From an uncultured bacterium (GTDB taxonomy: Bacteria; Bacillota; Clostridia; Lachnospirales; Lachnospiraceae), in contig CAJMNU010000055.1 of NCBI GenBank assembly GCA_905214855.1, forward strand, positions 1 to 9,390: DNA of 9,390 bases, read 5' to 3'. The first letter of the stretch is position 1. Each line of letters opens with the position of its first letter. The notes under the pieces were generated by a model, which made no database searches, was not told the DNA's origin, and saw nothing but the letters and a program-made list of their open reading frames with translations. Shown one piece after another: positions 1 through 5,874 of the stretch. Both the position numbers and the translations under genes were made by a program.

Positions 1-1321
1 TAAGATGGAGCAGGAACAGATCAATCAGGTTTTGGTAGAAAAAGGAATGGAAGGAAAGAGAGTAGTGCGCTTAAAAGGCGGAGATCCATTTTTATTTGGA
101 AGAGGAGCAGAAGAGCTGGAAGCATTGCTTGCAGCAGATATTCCATTTGAAGTAGTTCCGGGGGTATCTTCTGCGGTGGCAGTACCGGCTTATGCTGGAA
201 TTCCAGTAACACATAGGGAATATACCCCCTCGTTGCATATTGTGACTGCACATCGCAAACGGGGAAATTCACAGGGAATTGATTTTAAGGCATTGGCAGC
301 ATTGGGAGATGTGACATTGGTATTTTTTATGGGAGTAGGCGCTTTGAAAGAAATCTCAGAGGGGCTGATAGAGGCTGGAGTGGAGAAGGACAGACCGTCA
401 GCAGTCATTGAGAATGGAACTAGATGGAATCAGCGTGTTATCACAGCCCCATTGTGGAATCTTCCCCAGAAAGCAAAAGAAGCAGAGATTAAGACTCCGG
501 GATTGATTTTGGTGGGAAGTGTCTGTAGTCTGGCAGAACGCTTTCACTGGAAAGACAGACAACCTCTTGGAAGACAACGTATCTGGGTAGTCCGTCCAAG
601 AGAAAAAGAGTCAGAGCTTGCAAAAAAATTGAGGGAACTTGGGGCTGAGGTGATGGAATGTCCTGCTACTTCTCTGCATTTTCTTTCATCAGGAGAAGAA
701 ATTAGAAAAAGGTTGGATGAAGCAGAAAAAGGGCAGTTTCAATGGATTTTATTTACCAGTGCAGCTGGGGTAGACTCATTTTTTCAAATGTGGATAGAAG
801 CAGGAAAAGATATAAGGAATCTTGTGGAGAGTAAGATTGGCACAGTTGGGAGTGCGACATCCCGTGCATTGAGGCGTTATGGGATCTGTGCAGACTACGA
901 GGCAACAGAGGCATATGGGAGTGTTTTGGGAAAAGAGATAGCAAAACAGTGCAGTAAGGGGAGTCAGATCCTGATCTGTCTGCCACAGGGAGTAGAGAGT
1001 GACGCAGAAAAGTATCTGATAGCAGGTGGATGCGAGATTGTAAGAATGGAATTGTATCAGATTGAGGAGAAAACAGGATTTTGGAGGGATATTTCAGGGT
1101 TACAGATTCTTCCTGATGATATTGCAATGTTTGCGAGTGCATCTTCTGTGCGGGCATTTGCGGGGCAGATGGAAGGAGAAGAATTGTCTTGTCTGAAAAC
1201 AGTATGTATTGGAAGAAAAACTTTGGAGGAAGCCCAAAAATTTGGTATGGATGCAGTACAGTCGGATCATGTGACGATTGACAGTATGATAGATAAGGTG
1301 CTGGAGCTAAAAAAACGGTAG
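1..1321 (+). CDS. cobA-hemD: Fused uroporphyrinogen-III C-methyltransferase / uroporphyrinogen-III synthase (CobA-HemD), 5' truncated by the window edge
   Basis: This is a bifunctional cytoplasmic tetrapyrrole enzyme. HemD cyclises hydroxymethylbilane to uroporphyrinogen III. The SUMT half methylates C2 and C7 with S-adenosylmethionine to give precorrin-2 for siroheme or cobalamin. Residues are counted from the ATG at 5. The SUMT half (to about 180) shows RLKGGDPFLFGRG (22-34), PGVSSA (52-57), GIPVTHR (65-71), TLVFFMGV (104-111) and LILVGSV (167-173). The HemD half (about 187-438) shows the VVRPRE entry strand, an FTSAAGV segment, IGTVGSATSRAL and a late FASASSV segment, all typical of the family. 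The ATG at 5 is internal: the frame is open to its left, and about 65-70 residues of the SUMT N terminus, including its glycine-rich SAM loop, are missing. The gene ends with TAG at 1319-1321. No clear terminator follows. SUMT-HemD fusions are common in Clostridia. Confidence 0.93.
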   Translation, partial: KMEQEQINQVLVEKGMEGKRVVRLKGGDPFLFGRGAEELEALLAADIPFEVVPGVSSAVAVPAYAGIPVTHREYTPSLHIVTAHRKRGNSQGIDFKALAALGDVTLVFFMGVGALKEISEGLIEAGVEKDRPSAVIENGTRWNQRVITAPLWNLPQKAKEAEIKTPGLILVGSVCSLAERFHWKDRQPLGRQRIWVVRPREKESELAKKLRELGAEVMECPATSLHFLSSGEEIRKRLDEAEKGQFQWILFTSAAGVDSFFQMWIEAGKDIRNLVESKIGTVGSATSRALRRYGICADYEATEAYGSVLGKEIAKQCSKGSQILICLPQGVESDAEKYLIAGGCEIVRMELYQIEEKTGFWRDISGLQILPDDIAMFASASSVRAFAGQMEGEELSCLKTVCIGRKTLEEAQKFGMDAVQSDHVTIDSMIDKVLELKKR

Positions 1322-1420
1322 TGAAAACACAAAAAAATGGTAGAAATCACAAAAAAAAGAGAATACACTATATTTCAGTAGAAAATTGACTGGGAAAGAA
1401 GAAAATAGGGAGGAAACAGG
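1322..1420 (+). promoter_or_regulatory. A-rich intergenic gap with possible weak promoter and strong ribosome binding site
   Basis: The 99-nt gap contains two CACAAAAAAA blocks (from 1328 and from 1348) exactly 20 bp apart. TATATT at 1369-1374 matches five of six bases of a -10 box, but no good -35 lies 16-18 nt upstream. TTGACT at 1386-1391 looks like a -35 but has no -10 at the right distance. The ribosome binding site AGGGAGG (1407-1413) is 7 nt before the ATG at 1421 and fixes that start. I see no intrinsic terminator, so read-through from the tetrapyrrole gene is possible. The promoter assignment is weak; the ribosome binding site is secure. Confidence 0.4.
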
Positions 1421-1993
1421 ATGAAGAAGAATCAGTGGCAGGGGTTTGATATGGAAGAGTGGCAGGAATGTCTGCGCACTGCTTTATATCAGGCATGGCA
1501 GGAATTGATGGAAGAATATGATGAGGTATATGCGATTTCTCTGATGGCTTCCCCAGATCTTTGGTCATTTGGGATCGCAGCGAACACAAAGAGTTATCTT
1601 TTGGAACAGGCAGGAAGTGAGCAGTCAGAGGACTTCTTCTATTACAAATATGCGGAGGAAGAATGGGGGATTGCAGATGCAGCAGCAGAAGAGTTTGAGG
1701 ATGTTTCAGAAGGCGTGAGGACATTTTTGGACGAATATGGAGACAGATTTCTTGATCAGGAAGAAGGATGCCTGACAGAAGAATATCAGACATTCCGTAA
1801 TGAGTTATTTGGAACTTGTCTTCGTACACTGATGGAGGTAAAAGAGGAGCTGGAAGGATCATCAAAGATCGCATGGAATTTCTATGTCAAAGACTTTTTT
1901 GAAGTGGAAGATATGGAAGTTTTATATCGAATACTGAATGAGGATGAGAAGAGAGTAGAAGAATTTTGTTCTATTTTGGATTATCAGGTTTGA
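1421..1993 (+). CDS. DUF4303-like acidic cytoplasmic protein of unknown function
   Basis: The protein is 190 residues, strongly acidic, with no signal peptide or membrane segment. Its layout resembles the DUF4303 family (recalled, not searched). An N-terminal helix is followed by a strand with EVYAISLMASP (about 35-45), then an IAANT motif (about 52-56), then a YYKYAEEEWG segment (about 69-78) matching the family's aromatic-plus-EEW signature. Long acidic helices follow, then a strand, WNFYVKDFF, near 152-160. No catalytic residues can be named and the function is unknown. The start is supported by AGGGAGG 7 nt upstream. The next gene, an ABC half-transporter, begins 34 nt after the stop, so co-transcription with the exporter is likely. 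Whether it is a partner of the exporter or an unrelated passenger cannot be told from the sequence. The gene is real with high confidence; the family name is moderate. Confidence 0.72.
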   Translation: MKKNQWQGFDMEEWQECLRTALYQAWQELMEEYDEVYAISLMASPDLWSFGIAANTKSYLLEQAGSEQSEDFFYYKYAEEEWGIADAAAEEFEDVSEGVRTFLDEYGDRFLDQEEGCLTEEYQTFRNELFGTCLRTLMEVKEELEGSSKIAWNFYVKDFFEVEDMEVLYRILNEDEKRVEEFCSILDYQV

Positions 1994-2027
1994 TGATGAT
2001 TTCAGAAAAGTATAGGAGAATGGCACA

Positions 2028-3794
2028 ATGCGTGAATTGATTTCGCAATATATCAAGCCATTTTATCCGAGAATGGCATTGGGATTTTTGATTAAATTTA
2101 TCGGAACTATCATGGATCTGTTCCTGCCATGGATCCTCGCCTATATGATAGATACCATTATTCCATTAGGAGACTGGAAAAGGGTGATACGATGGGGATT
2201 TGTCATGCTGTTTTGTTCTGTTGTAGCAGCAGTGGGAACTATGACAGCAAATCGTATGGCATCCAAGGTAGGATGTGATGCGGCAAAGGTGATCCGACAT
2301 GATCTGTTTGAGAAGATAATGTATCTTTCCAATAGAGATACCGATTTTTGGACAAAGCCATCGTTGATCTCCCGCTTAACGACAGATTCCTATAATATCC
2401 AGCAGGCGATCAGCCGTCTGCAAAGACTTGGAGTTCGAGCACCAATTCTTTTGGTGGGCGGACTTATTATGACGCTGACATTGGACTGGGTTCTTGCCGG
2501 GGTATTGCTTTGCATCATGCCTGTTTTAGCAGCAATCATGTTTTTTGTATCAAAAAAGAGTATTCCAATGTATTTAAGTCTTCAGGAGTCAGTTGACCGA
2601 TTTGTACGTCTGATACGTGAGGATATTTCTGGGATCAGAGTGATAAAGGCATTATCCAAGGGAGAGGAAGAAGCGGCACGTTTTGAAGAGATCAATGCTG
2701 AAGTTGTGGAAAAAGAGAAAAAAGCGGGAATGTTGATGGCGGTGACAGATCCTTCTATGAATGTCCTATTGAATGTAGGGCTGGTATTAGTGGTCATTGT
2801 AGGGGCATATCGTGTCAATGCAGGAACAAGTGAGGTCGGAAAGATTCTGGCTTTTCTGACCTATTTTGCAATTATCCTAAATGCGATGCTTTCCATGTCT
2901 AAGATGTTTGTTTTACTTTCTAAATCAGTGGCATCCAGTGACAGAATCATGAGTGTTTTACACTCAAAGGATGAGAGAGCATTGAAGGAAGAGGCAGAGG
3001 AATGGGAAAAGATCTATGATGAGAAAACAGAAAATAAGAAAACAGAAAATGAGGAAACTACAGTACCTCCTGCTTTGGAATTTTCCCATGTTACGTTTTC
3101 TTATAATGGTGTACAGCCGAATCTATGTGATATTAGTTTTGTCATTCAAAAAGGTGAGACATTGGGGATCATTGGGCAGACAGGTTCTGGAAAGAGTACG
3201 ATAGCCAATTTGTTGATGCGTTTTTATGATGTGGATGAAGGACAGATACGTATAGATGGCAAAGATGTGAAACAAATTCCCTATGGAGAACTGCGCAGCA
3301 GATTTGGTGTGGTTTTTCAGAATGATGTGATTTTTGAAAATACGATTTTGGAGAATGTAAGACTGGGGCGGGATTTGAATGAACAACAGGTTCAGGAAGC
3401 TCTTTTGTATGCAAAAGCCAGTGAATTTGTAGAAAAAAAGGGAAAGCAGATGCAGGAACAGTTGGATATCAAGGGAGCGAATCTGTCAGGAGGTCAGAAA
3501 CAGCGTGTACTGATCGCAAGAGCACTTGCAGCACATCCGGATTTTCTGATCCTAGATGATTCTTCCAGTGCCCTTGATTATAAAACAGATGCTGCACTGC
3601 GTCAGGAGATGAAAGAACATTTTGCTGATACGACAACTGTGATCATTGCACAGAGGATCAGTTCTATTTTGCACGCAGATTACATTTTAGTGATAGAGGA
3701 TGGAAATATGATCGGGTATGGGACACATCAGGAATTGCTTGGGAATTGTGAATTGTATCAGGAGATCAGCGCCTCACAGATGGGGGAGGAATAG
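2028..3794 (+). CDS. ABC exporter half-transporter, permease-ATPase, subunit with degenerate catalytic residues
   Basis: The 588-residue protein has an N-terminal six-helix type IV (exporter) membrane domain (about 1-305) and a C-terminal ATPase domain (about 350-585). Visible motifs are Walker A GQTGSGKS (383-390), Q-loop Q431, canonical signature LSGGQ (486-490) and Walker B FLILDD (506-511). The catalytic Glu is replaced by Asp511, and the H-loop His is replaced by Gln542 (IIAQRIS). This is the pattern of the non-catalytic partner in heterodimeric exporters such as TM287, BmrC/YheI or LmrC. Its intact LSGGQ would complete the active site of the downstream subunit. The linker (about 332-345) is hydrophilic and carries a 15-bp tandem repeat. 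The ribosome binding site AGGAGA (2014-2019) is 8 nt before the start. The substrate is unknown; drugs, lipids or peptides are possible. Translation is probably coupled to the next gene. Confidence 0.92.
   Translation: MRELISQYIKPFYPRMALGFLIKFIGTIMDLFLPWILAYMIDTIIPLGDWKRVIRWGFVMLFCSVVAAVGTMTANRMASKVGCDAAKVIRHDLFEKIMYLSNRDTDFWTKPSLISRLTTDSYNIQQAISRLQRLGVRAPILLVGGLIMTLTLDWVLAGVLLCIMPVLAAIMFFVSKKSIPMYLSLQESVDRFVRLIREDISGIRVIKALSKGEEEAARFEEINAEVVEKEKKAGMLMAVTDPSMNVLLNVGLVLVVIVGAYRVNAGTSEVGKILAFLTYFAIILNAMLSMSKMFVLLSKSVASSDRIMSVLHSKDERALKEEAEEWEKIYDEKTENKKTENEETTVPPALEFSHVTFSYNGVQPNLCDISFVIQKGETLGIIGQTGSGKSTIANLLMRFYDVDEGQIRIDGKDVKQIPYGELRSRFGVVFQNDVIFENTILENVRLGRDLNEQQVQEALLYAKASEFVEKKGKQMQEQLDIKGANLSGGQKQRVLIARALAAHPDFLILDDSSSALDYKTDAALRQEMKEHFADTTTVIIAQRISSILHADYILVIEDGNMIGYGTHQELLGNCELYQEISASQMGEE
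3023..3052 (+). repeat. Two tandem 15-bp copies in the membrane-ATPase linker of the first ABC subunit
   Basis: GAAAACAGAAAATAA (3023-3037) is followed directly by GAAAACAGAAAATGA (3038-3052), differing at one base. The unit is a multiple of three, so copy changes keep the frame. It encodes KTENK-KTENE in the hydrophilic linker between the membrane and ATPase domains. It probably arose by slippage. Confidence 0.85.
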
Positions 3795-3797
3795 TGT

Positions 3798-5582
3798 ATG
3801 GCAAGGGAGCGTGATAAAAAGAAATTTGACAGACCAAAGGATAGAAAAGGGACAATTCTGCGGCTTGGCAAATATATGATGAAATACAAGTGGATGCTTG
3901 GTGGAGCGATGTTTTTAAATTTGATCGGAAATCTTTTGGCATTGGTTGGACCAATGCTTTCAGGATATGCAGTAGATGCCATTGAGCCGGGAATGGGTAA
4001 AGTGCATATCCTGAAAGCATTTGAAAAAGTGTTTTATTATGCAGGATGGATGATCGTATTTTATATGATATCCGCCCTTCTTACATATGGTCTAAGGGTT
4101 CTTATGCTGATCATCAGCCGAAAAGTAGTGTTTCAGATGAGAAAGGATGTGTTTGAGCAGCTTTTGCGCCTTCCAGTAGGATATTTTGATGTCCATCAGA
4201 CAGGAGATATCCTTAGCCGGATCAGCTATGATATTGATACAGTCAATACCTCACTTTCCAATGATCTGATCCAGATGCTGACAACGGCTGTTACTGTAGT
4301 CGGTGCGTTTTGTATGATGATCGTGGTATCTCCAAGATTGGTATTCATTTTTTGTGTTACTGTTCCAATGTCTATGTGTATTACCCGATTTTTTGCAAAA
4401 AAGACCAGACCTCTTTATCGGCTTCGCTCCAGCAAGCTGGGAGAGATGAATGGGTTTGTGGAAGAGATGATTACAGGACAGAAAACATTGAAAGCATACC
4501 ATCAGGAAGCCAATACGGTACACGATTTTGATAAGGTCAATACACAGGCGGCAGATGCATATTACAAGGCAGAATATTGGAGTGTGGTTGGAGTGATGGT
4601 TAATTTTATCAACAATCTCTCTCTTACTTTGATCAGTGTATTTGGAGCTTTGCTGTATCTGGCAGGGCAGATGTCTATTGGAAGTATTTCTTCTTTTGTC
4701 CTGTATTCCAGAAAGTTTTCAGGACCGATCAACGAGGCAGCCAATATCATTAATGAACTCCAGTCAGCTCTTGCAGCAGCAGAACGAGTATTTCGAATGA
4801 TAGATGAGCCGGCAGAGAAAGTGGATGCAGCAGATGCAGAAGAATTGAAACAGGTGGTTGGTGAGGTGGAGTTTTCCCATGTATCGTTTGGATACCAGCC
4901 GGGACAGCGGATCTTGCATGACTTAAATCTTAAAGTAGAGTCGGGAAAGACGATCGCTATTGTTGGTCCAACTGGAGCTGGAAAAACGACTTTGATCAAT
5001 CTTTTGATGAGGTTCTATGATGTAGATGAGGGAAAGATCTGTGTAGATGGAAAGGATATTACAAAAATCACCAGAGACAGTCTGAGAAGAGCGTATGCGA
5101 TGGTACTACAGGATACATGGCTGTTTACAGGAACGATTTATGAAAACCTTGCTTATGGGAAGCCTGAGGCATCAAGAGAGGAAGTGGAGGCAGCAACAAA
5201 AGCAGCACATATCCATTCTTTTATCCAGCATTTGCCAAATGGATATGATACTATTTTAAGTGATGAAGGAACGAATATTTCAAAAGGTCAAAAACAGCTT
5301 CTCACCATTGCCCGTGCAATGCTTCTTGATTCCAGAATGCTGATTTTAGATGAGGCAACTTCCAACGTGGATACCAGAACAGAAATCCGCATTCAAAAGG
5401 CAATGTTGAAGTTGATGGAGGGAAAGACCTGTTTTGTGATCGCACATCGTTTGTCCACGATCCGCCATGCAGACTGGATTCTTGTAGTAGATCATGGTGA
5501 GGTGGTAGAACAGGGAACACATGAGAGCTTAATGGAAAAAAGAGGGTTTTACAGACAATTGTATCAGGCTCAATTTGAATAA
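3798..5582 (+). CDS. ABC exporter half-transporter, permease-ATPase, subunit with consensus catalytic residues
   Basis: The 594-residue protein has a charged N-terminal tail, a six-helix exporter membrane domain (about 25-320) and an ATPase domain (about 355-590). Motifs are Walker A GPTGAGKT (390-397), Q-loop Q438, Walker B LILDE with Asp518 and catalytic Glu519, and H-loop His550 (VIAHRLST). The signature is ISKGQ (494-498) in place of LSGGQ. It therefore carries the working Walker motifs but a degenerate signature, the mirror image of the upstream subunit. The predicted heterodimer has one consensus ATP site (Walker motifs from this protein, LSGGQ from the partner) and one degenerate site, as in TM288, BmrD/YheH or LmrD. 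The ATG lies 3 nt after the upstream stop. Its ribosome binding site, GGGGGAGG (3782-3789), is inside the upstream gene's last codons, so translational coupling is likely. The substrate is not predictable from the sequence. Confidence 0.94.
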   Translation: MARERDKKKFDRPKDRKGTILRLGKYMMKYKWMLGGAMFLNLIGNLLALVGPMLSGYAVDAIEPGMGKVHILKAFEKVFYYAGWMIVFYMISALLTYGLRVLMLIISRKVVFQMRKDVFEQLLRLPVGYFDVHQTGDILSRISYDIDTVNTSLSNDLIQMLTTAVTVVGAFCMMIVVSPRLVFIFCVTVPMSMCITRFFAKKTRPLYRLRSSKLGEMNGFVEEMITGQKTLKAYHQEANTVHDFDKVNTQAADAYYKAEYWSVVGVMVNFINNLSLTLISVFGALLYLAGQMSIGSISSFVLYSRKFSGPINEAANIINELQSALAAAERVFRMIDEPAEKVDAADAEELKQVVGEVEFSHVSFGYQPGQRILHDLNLKVESGKTIAIVGPTGAGKTTLINLLMRFYDVDEGKICVDGKDITKITRDSLRRAYAMVLQDTWLFTGTIYENLAYGKPEASREEVEAATKAAHIHSFIQHLPNGYDTILSDEGTNISKGQKQLLTIARAMLLDSRMLILDEATSNVDTRTEIRIQKAMLKLMEGKTCFVIAHRLSTIRHADWILVVDHGEVVEQGTHESLMEKRGFYRQLYQAQFE

Positions 5583-5588
5583 AAAGAG

Positions 5589-5610
5589 AAAAAGAGCTCT
5601 TTTTTATTGT
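5589..5610 (+). terminator. Possible weak intrinsic terminator after the ABC operon
   Basis: A perfect palindrome AAAAAGAGCTCTTTTT lies 6 nt after the exporter stop codon and runs into a T-rich stretch. The RNA stem would be mostly A-U around an AGCU loop with little GC, so it is a weak terminator at best. It could instead be bidirectional or a protein site. Confidence 0.4.
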
Positions 5611-5624
5611 AAAAAGGAGAGATA

Positions 5625-5681
5625 GGACAAAAAAATGCCATAAGCGGGACAAATAATGCCTAGCAGCAAAGACAAGAATCC
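5625..5681 (+). repeat. Phased direct repeats, candidate activator operator upstream of the GH43 gene
   Basis: GGACAAAAAAATGCC (5625-5639) and GGACAAATAATGCC (5647-5660) are near-identical direct repeats starting 22 bp apart, two helical turns. A weaker third copy, GACAAGAATCC (5671-5681), starts 23 bp further on, measured at the shared GACAA. The second copy abuts the place where a -35 box would be for the TATAAT at 5684. Direct repeats of about 21-22 bp next to a poor -35 suit an AraC-family activator. No regulator gene is in the window, so this is inference. Confidence 0.55.
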
Positions 5682-5683
5682 TG

Positions 5684-5689
5684 TATAAT
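5684..5689 (+). promoter_or_regulatory. -10 box of the GH43 promoter
   Basis: TATAAT matches the SigA -10 consensus perfectly. The 16-18 nt spacing window upstream contains no good -35 (TAGCAG at 17 nt, CTAGCA at 18 nt), suggesting a promoter that needs an activator. The predicted start of transcription is near 5696, giving a leader of roughly 180 nt before the GH43 start codon. Confidence 0.6.
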
Positions 5690-5697
5690 GAAATTAA

Positions 5698-5712
5698 ATG
5701 TAAGCGCTTCCA
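5698..5712 (+). promoter_or_regulatory. cre site (CcpA catabolite-repression operator)
   Basis: ATGTAAGCGCTTCCA fits the cre consensus WTGNAANCGNWNNCW at every position and also the stricter TGWAARCGYTWNCW. It lies immediately downstream of the -10 box, over the predicted transcription start. This is a position from which CcpA with HPr-Ser-P represses sugar-catabolic genes in Firmicutes. The downstream GH43 enzyme is the kind of target expected. Confidence 0.72.
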
Positions 5713-5734
5713 AGCTGAGAGAAGTGGCTTTTTT
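5702..5734 (+). terminator. Terminator-like hairpin overlapping the cre site
   Basis: AAGCGCTTC (5702-5710) can pair with GAAGTGGCTT (5721-5730) as nine base pairs, one of them G-U, with a single bulged G (5727) and a 10-nt loop. Six T residues (5729-5734) follow or overlap the 3' arm. This is the form of an intrinsic terminator. It could end read-through from the ABC genes. If the promoter at 5684 is used, it could instead act as an early attenuator of the GH43 transcript. Confidence 0.5.
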
Positions 5735-5744
5735 ATGGCAGTAA

Positions 5745-5758
5745 AAAAACATGTTTTT
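5745..5758. repeat. 14-bp perfect palindrome in the GH43 leader
   Basis: AAAAACATGTTTTT is a perfect inverted repeat with no spacer. It could be an operator half of a leader-binding regulator or a chance A/T palindrome. No function can be assigned. Confidence 0.5.
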
Positions 5759-5857
5759 GATCTGACCATAAAGCAGATGGAAGGATAGAGTGTTGCTGTA
5801 GAGGAAGTAATATGGATTATGTTAGGGACAGGACATGCCACAGAGCGAAACTGTGCC

Positions 5858-5865
5858 GGAAAGGA
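5858..5865 (+). promoter_or_regulatory. Ribosome binding site of the GH43 gene
   Basis: GGAAAGGA ends 9 nt before the ATG at 5875. The ATG at 5867 is only 1 nt from it and would read just Met-Arg-Gly-stop, overlapping the true start as ATGA. A second possible in-frame start at 5812 has its own GAGG (5801-5804) 7 nt upstream. Confidence 0.6.
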
Positions 5866-5874
5866 CATGAGAGG

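Noticed and set aside
5..7. ATG at position 5 as the true start of the tetrapyrrole gene
   Set aside because: It would remove the essential N-terminal part of the SUMT domain, and the frame continues open to the window edge.
1386..1391. TTGACT as a -35 box for the DUF4303 gene
   Set aside because: The -10 position 17 nt downstream falls in the purine-rich ribosome binding site, which does not resemble TATAAT.
5735..5788. A 17-codon + strand ORF (starting MAVKKHVFDL) in the GH43 leader
   Set aside because: It follows directly on the U-run of the hairpin, has only a weak ribosome binding site and no recognisable sequence. A leader peptide cannot be excluded but is not supported.
5793..5823. 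TTGCTG...TATGTT as an alternative GH43 promoter
   Set aside because: Both boxes match poorly and the spacing is 19 nt. The TATAAT at 5684 is much stronger.
5302..5868. A 188-codon antisense open frame across the end of the second ABC gene and the intergenic region
   Set aside because: Most of it is opposite the ATPase domain, the composition is not protein-like, and the rest covers the regulatory elements. No convincing ribosome binding site or family match was seen.
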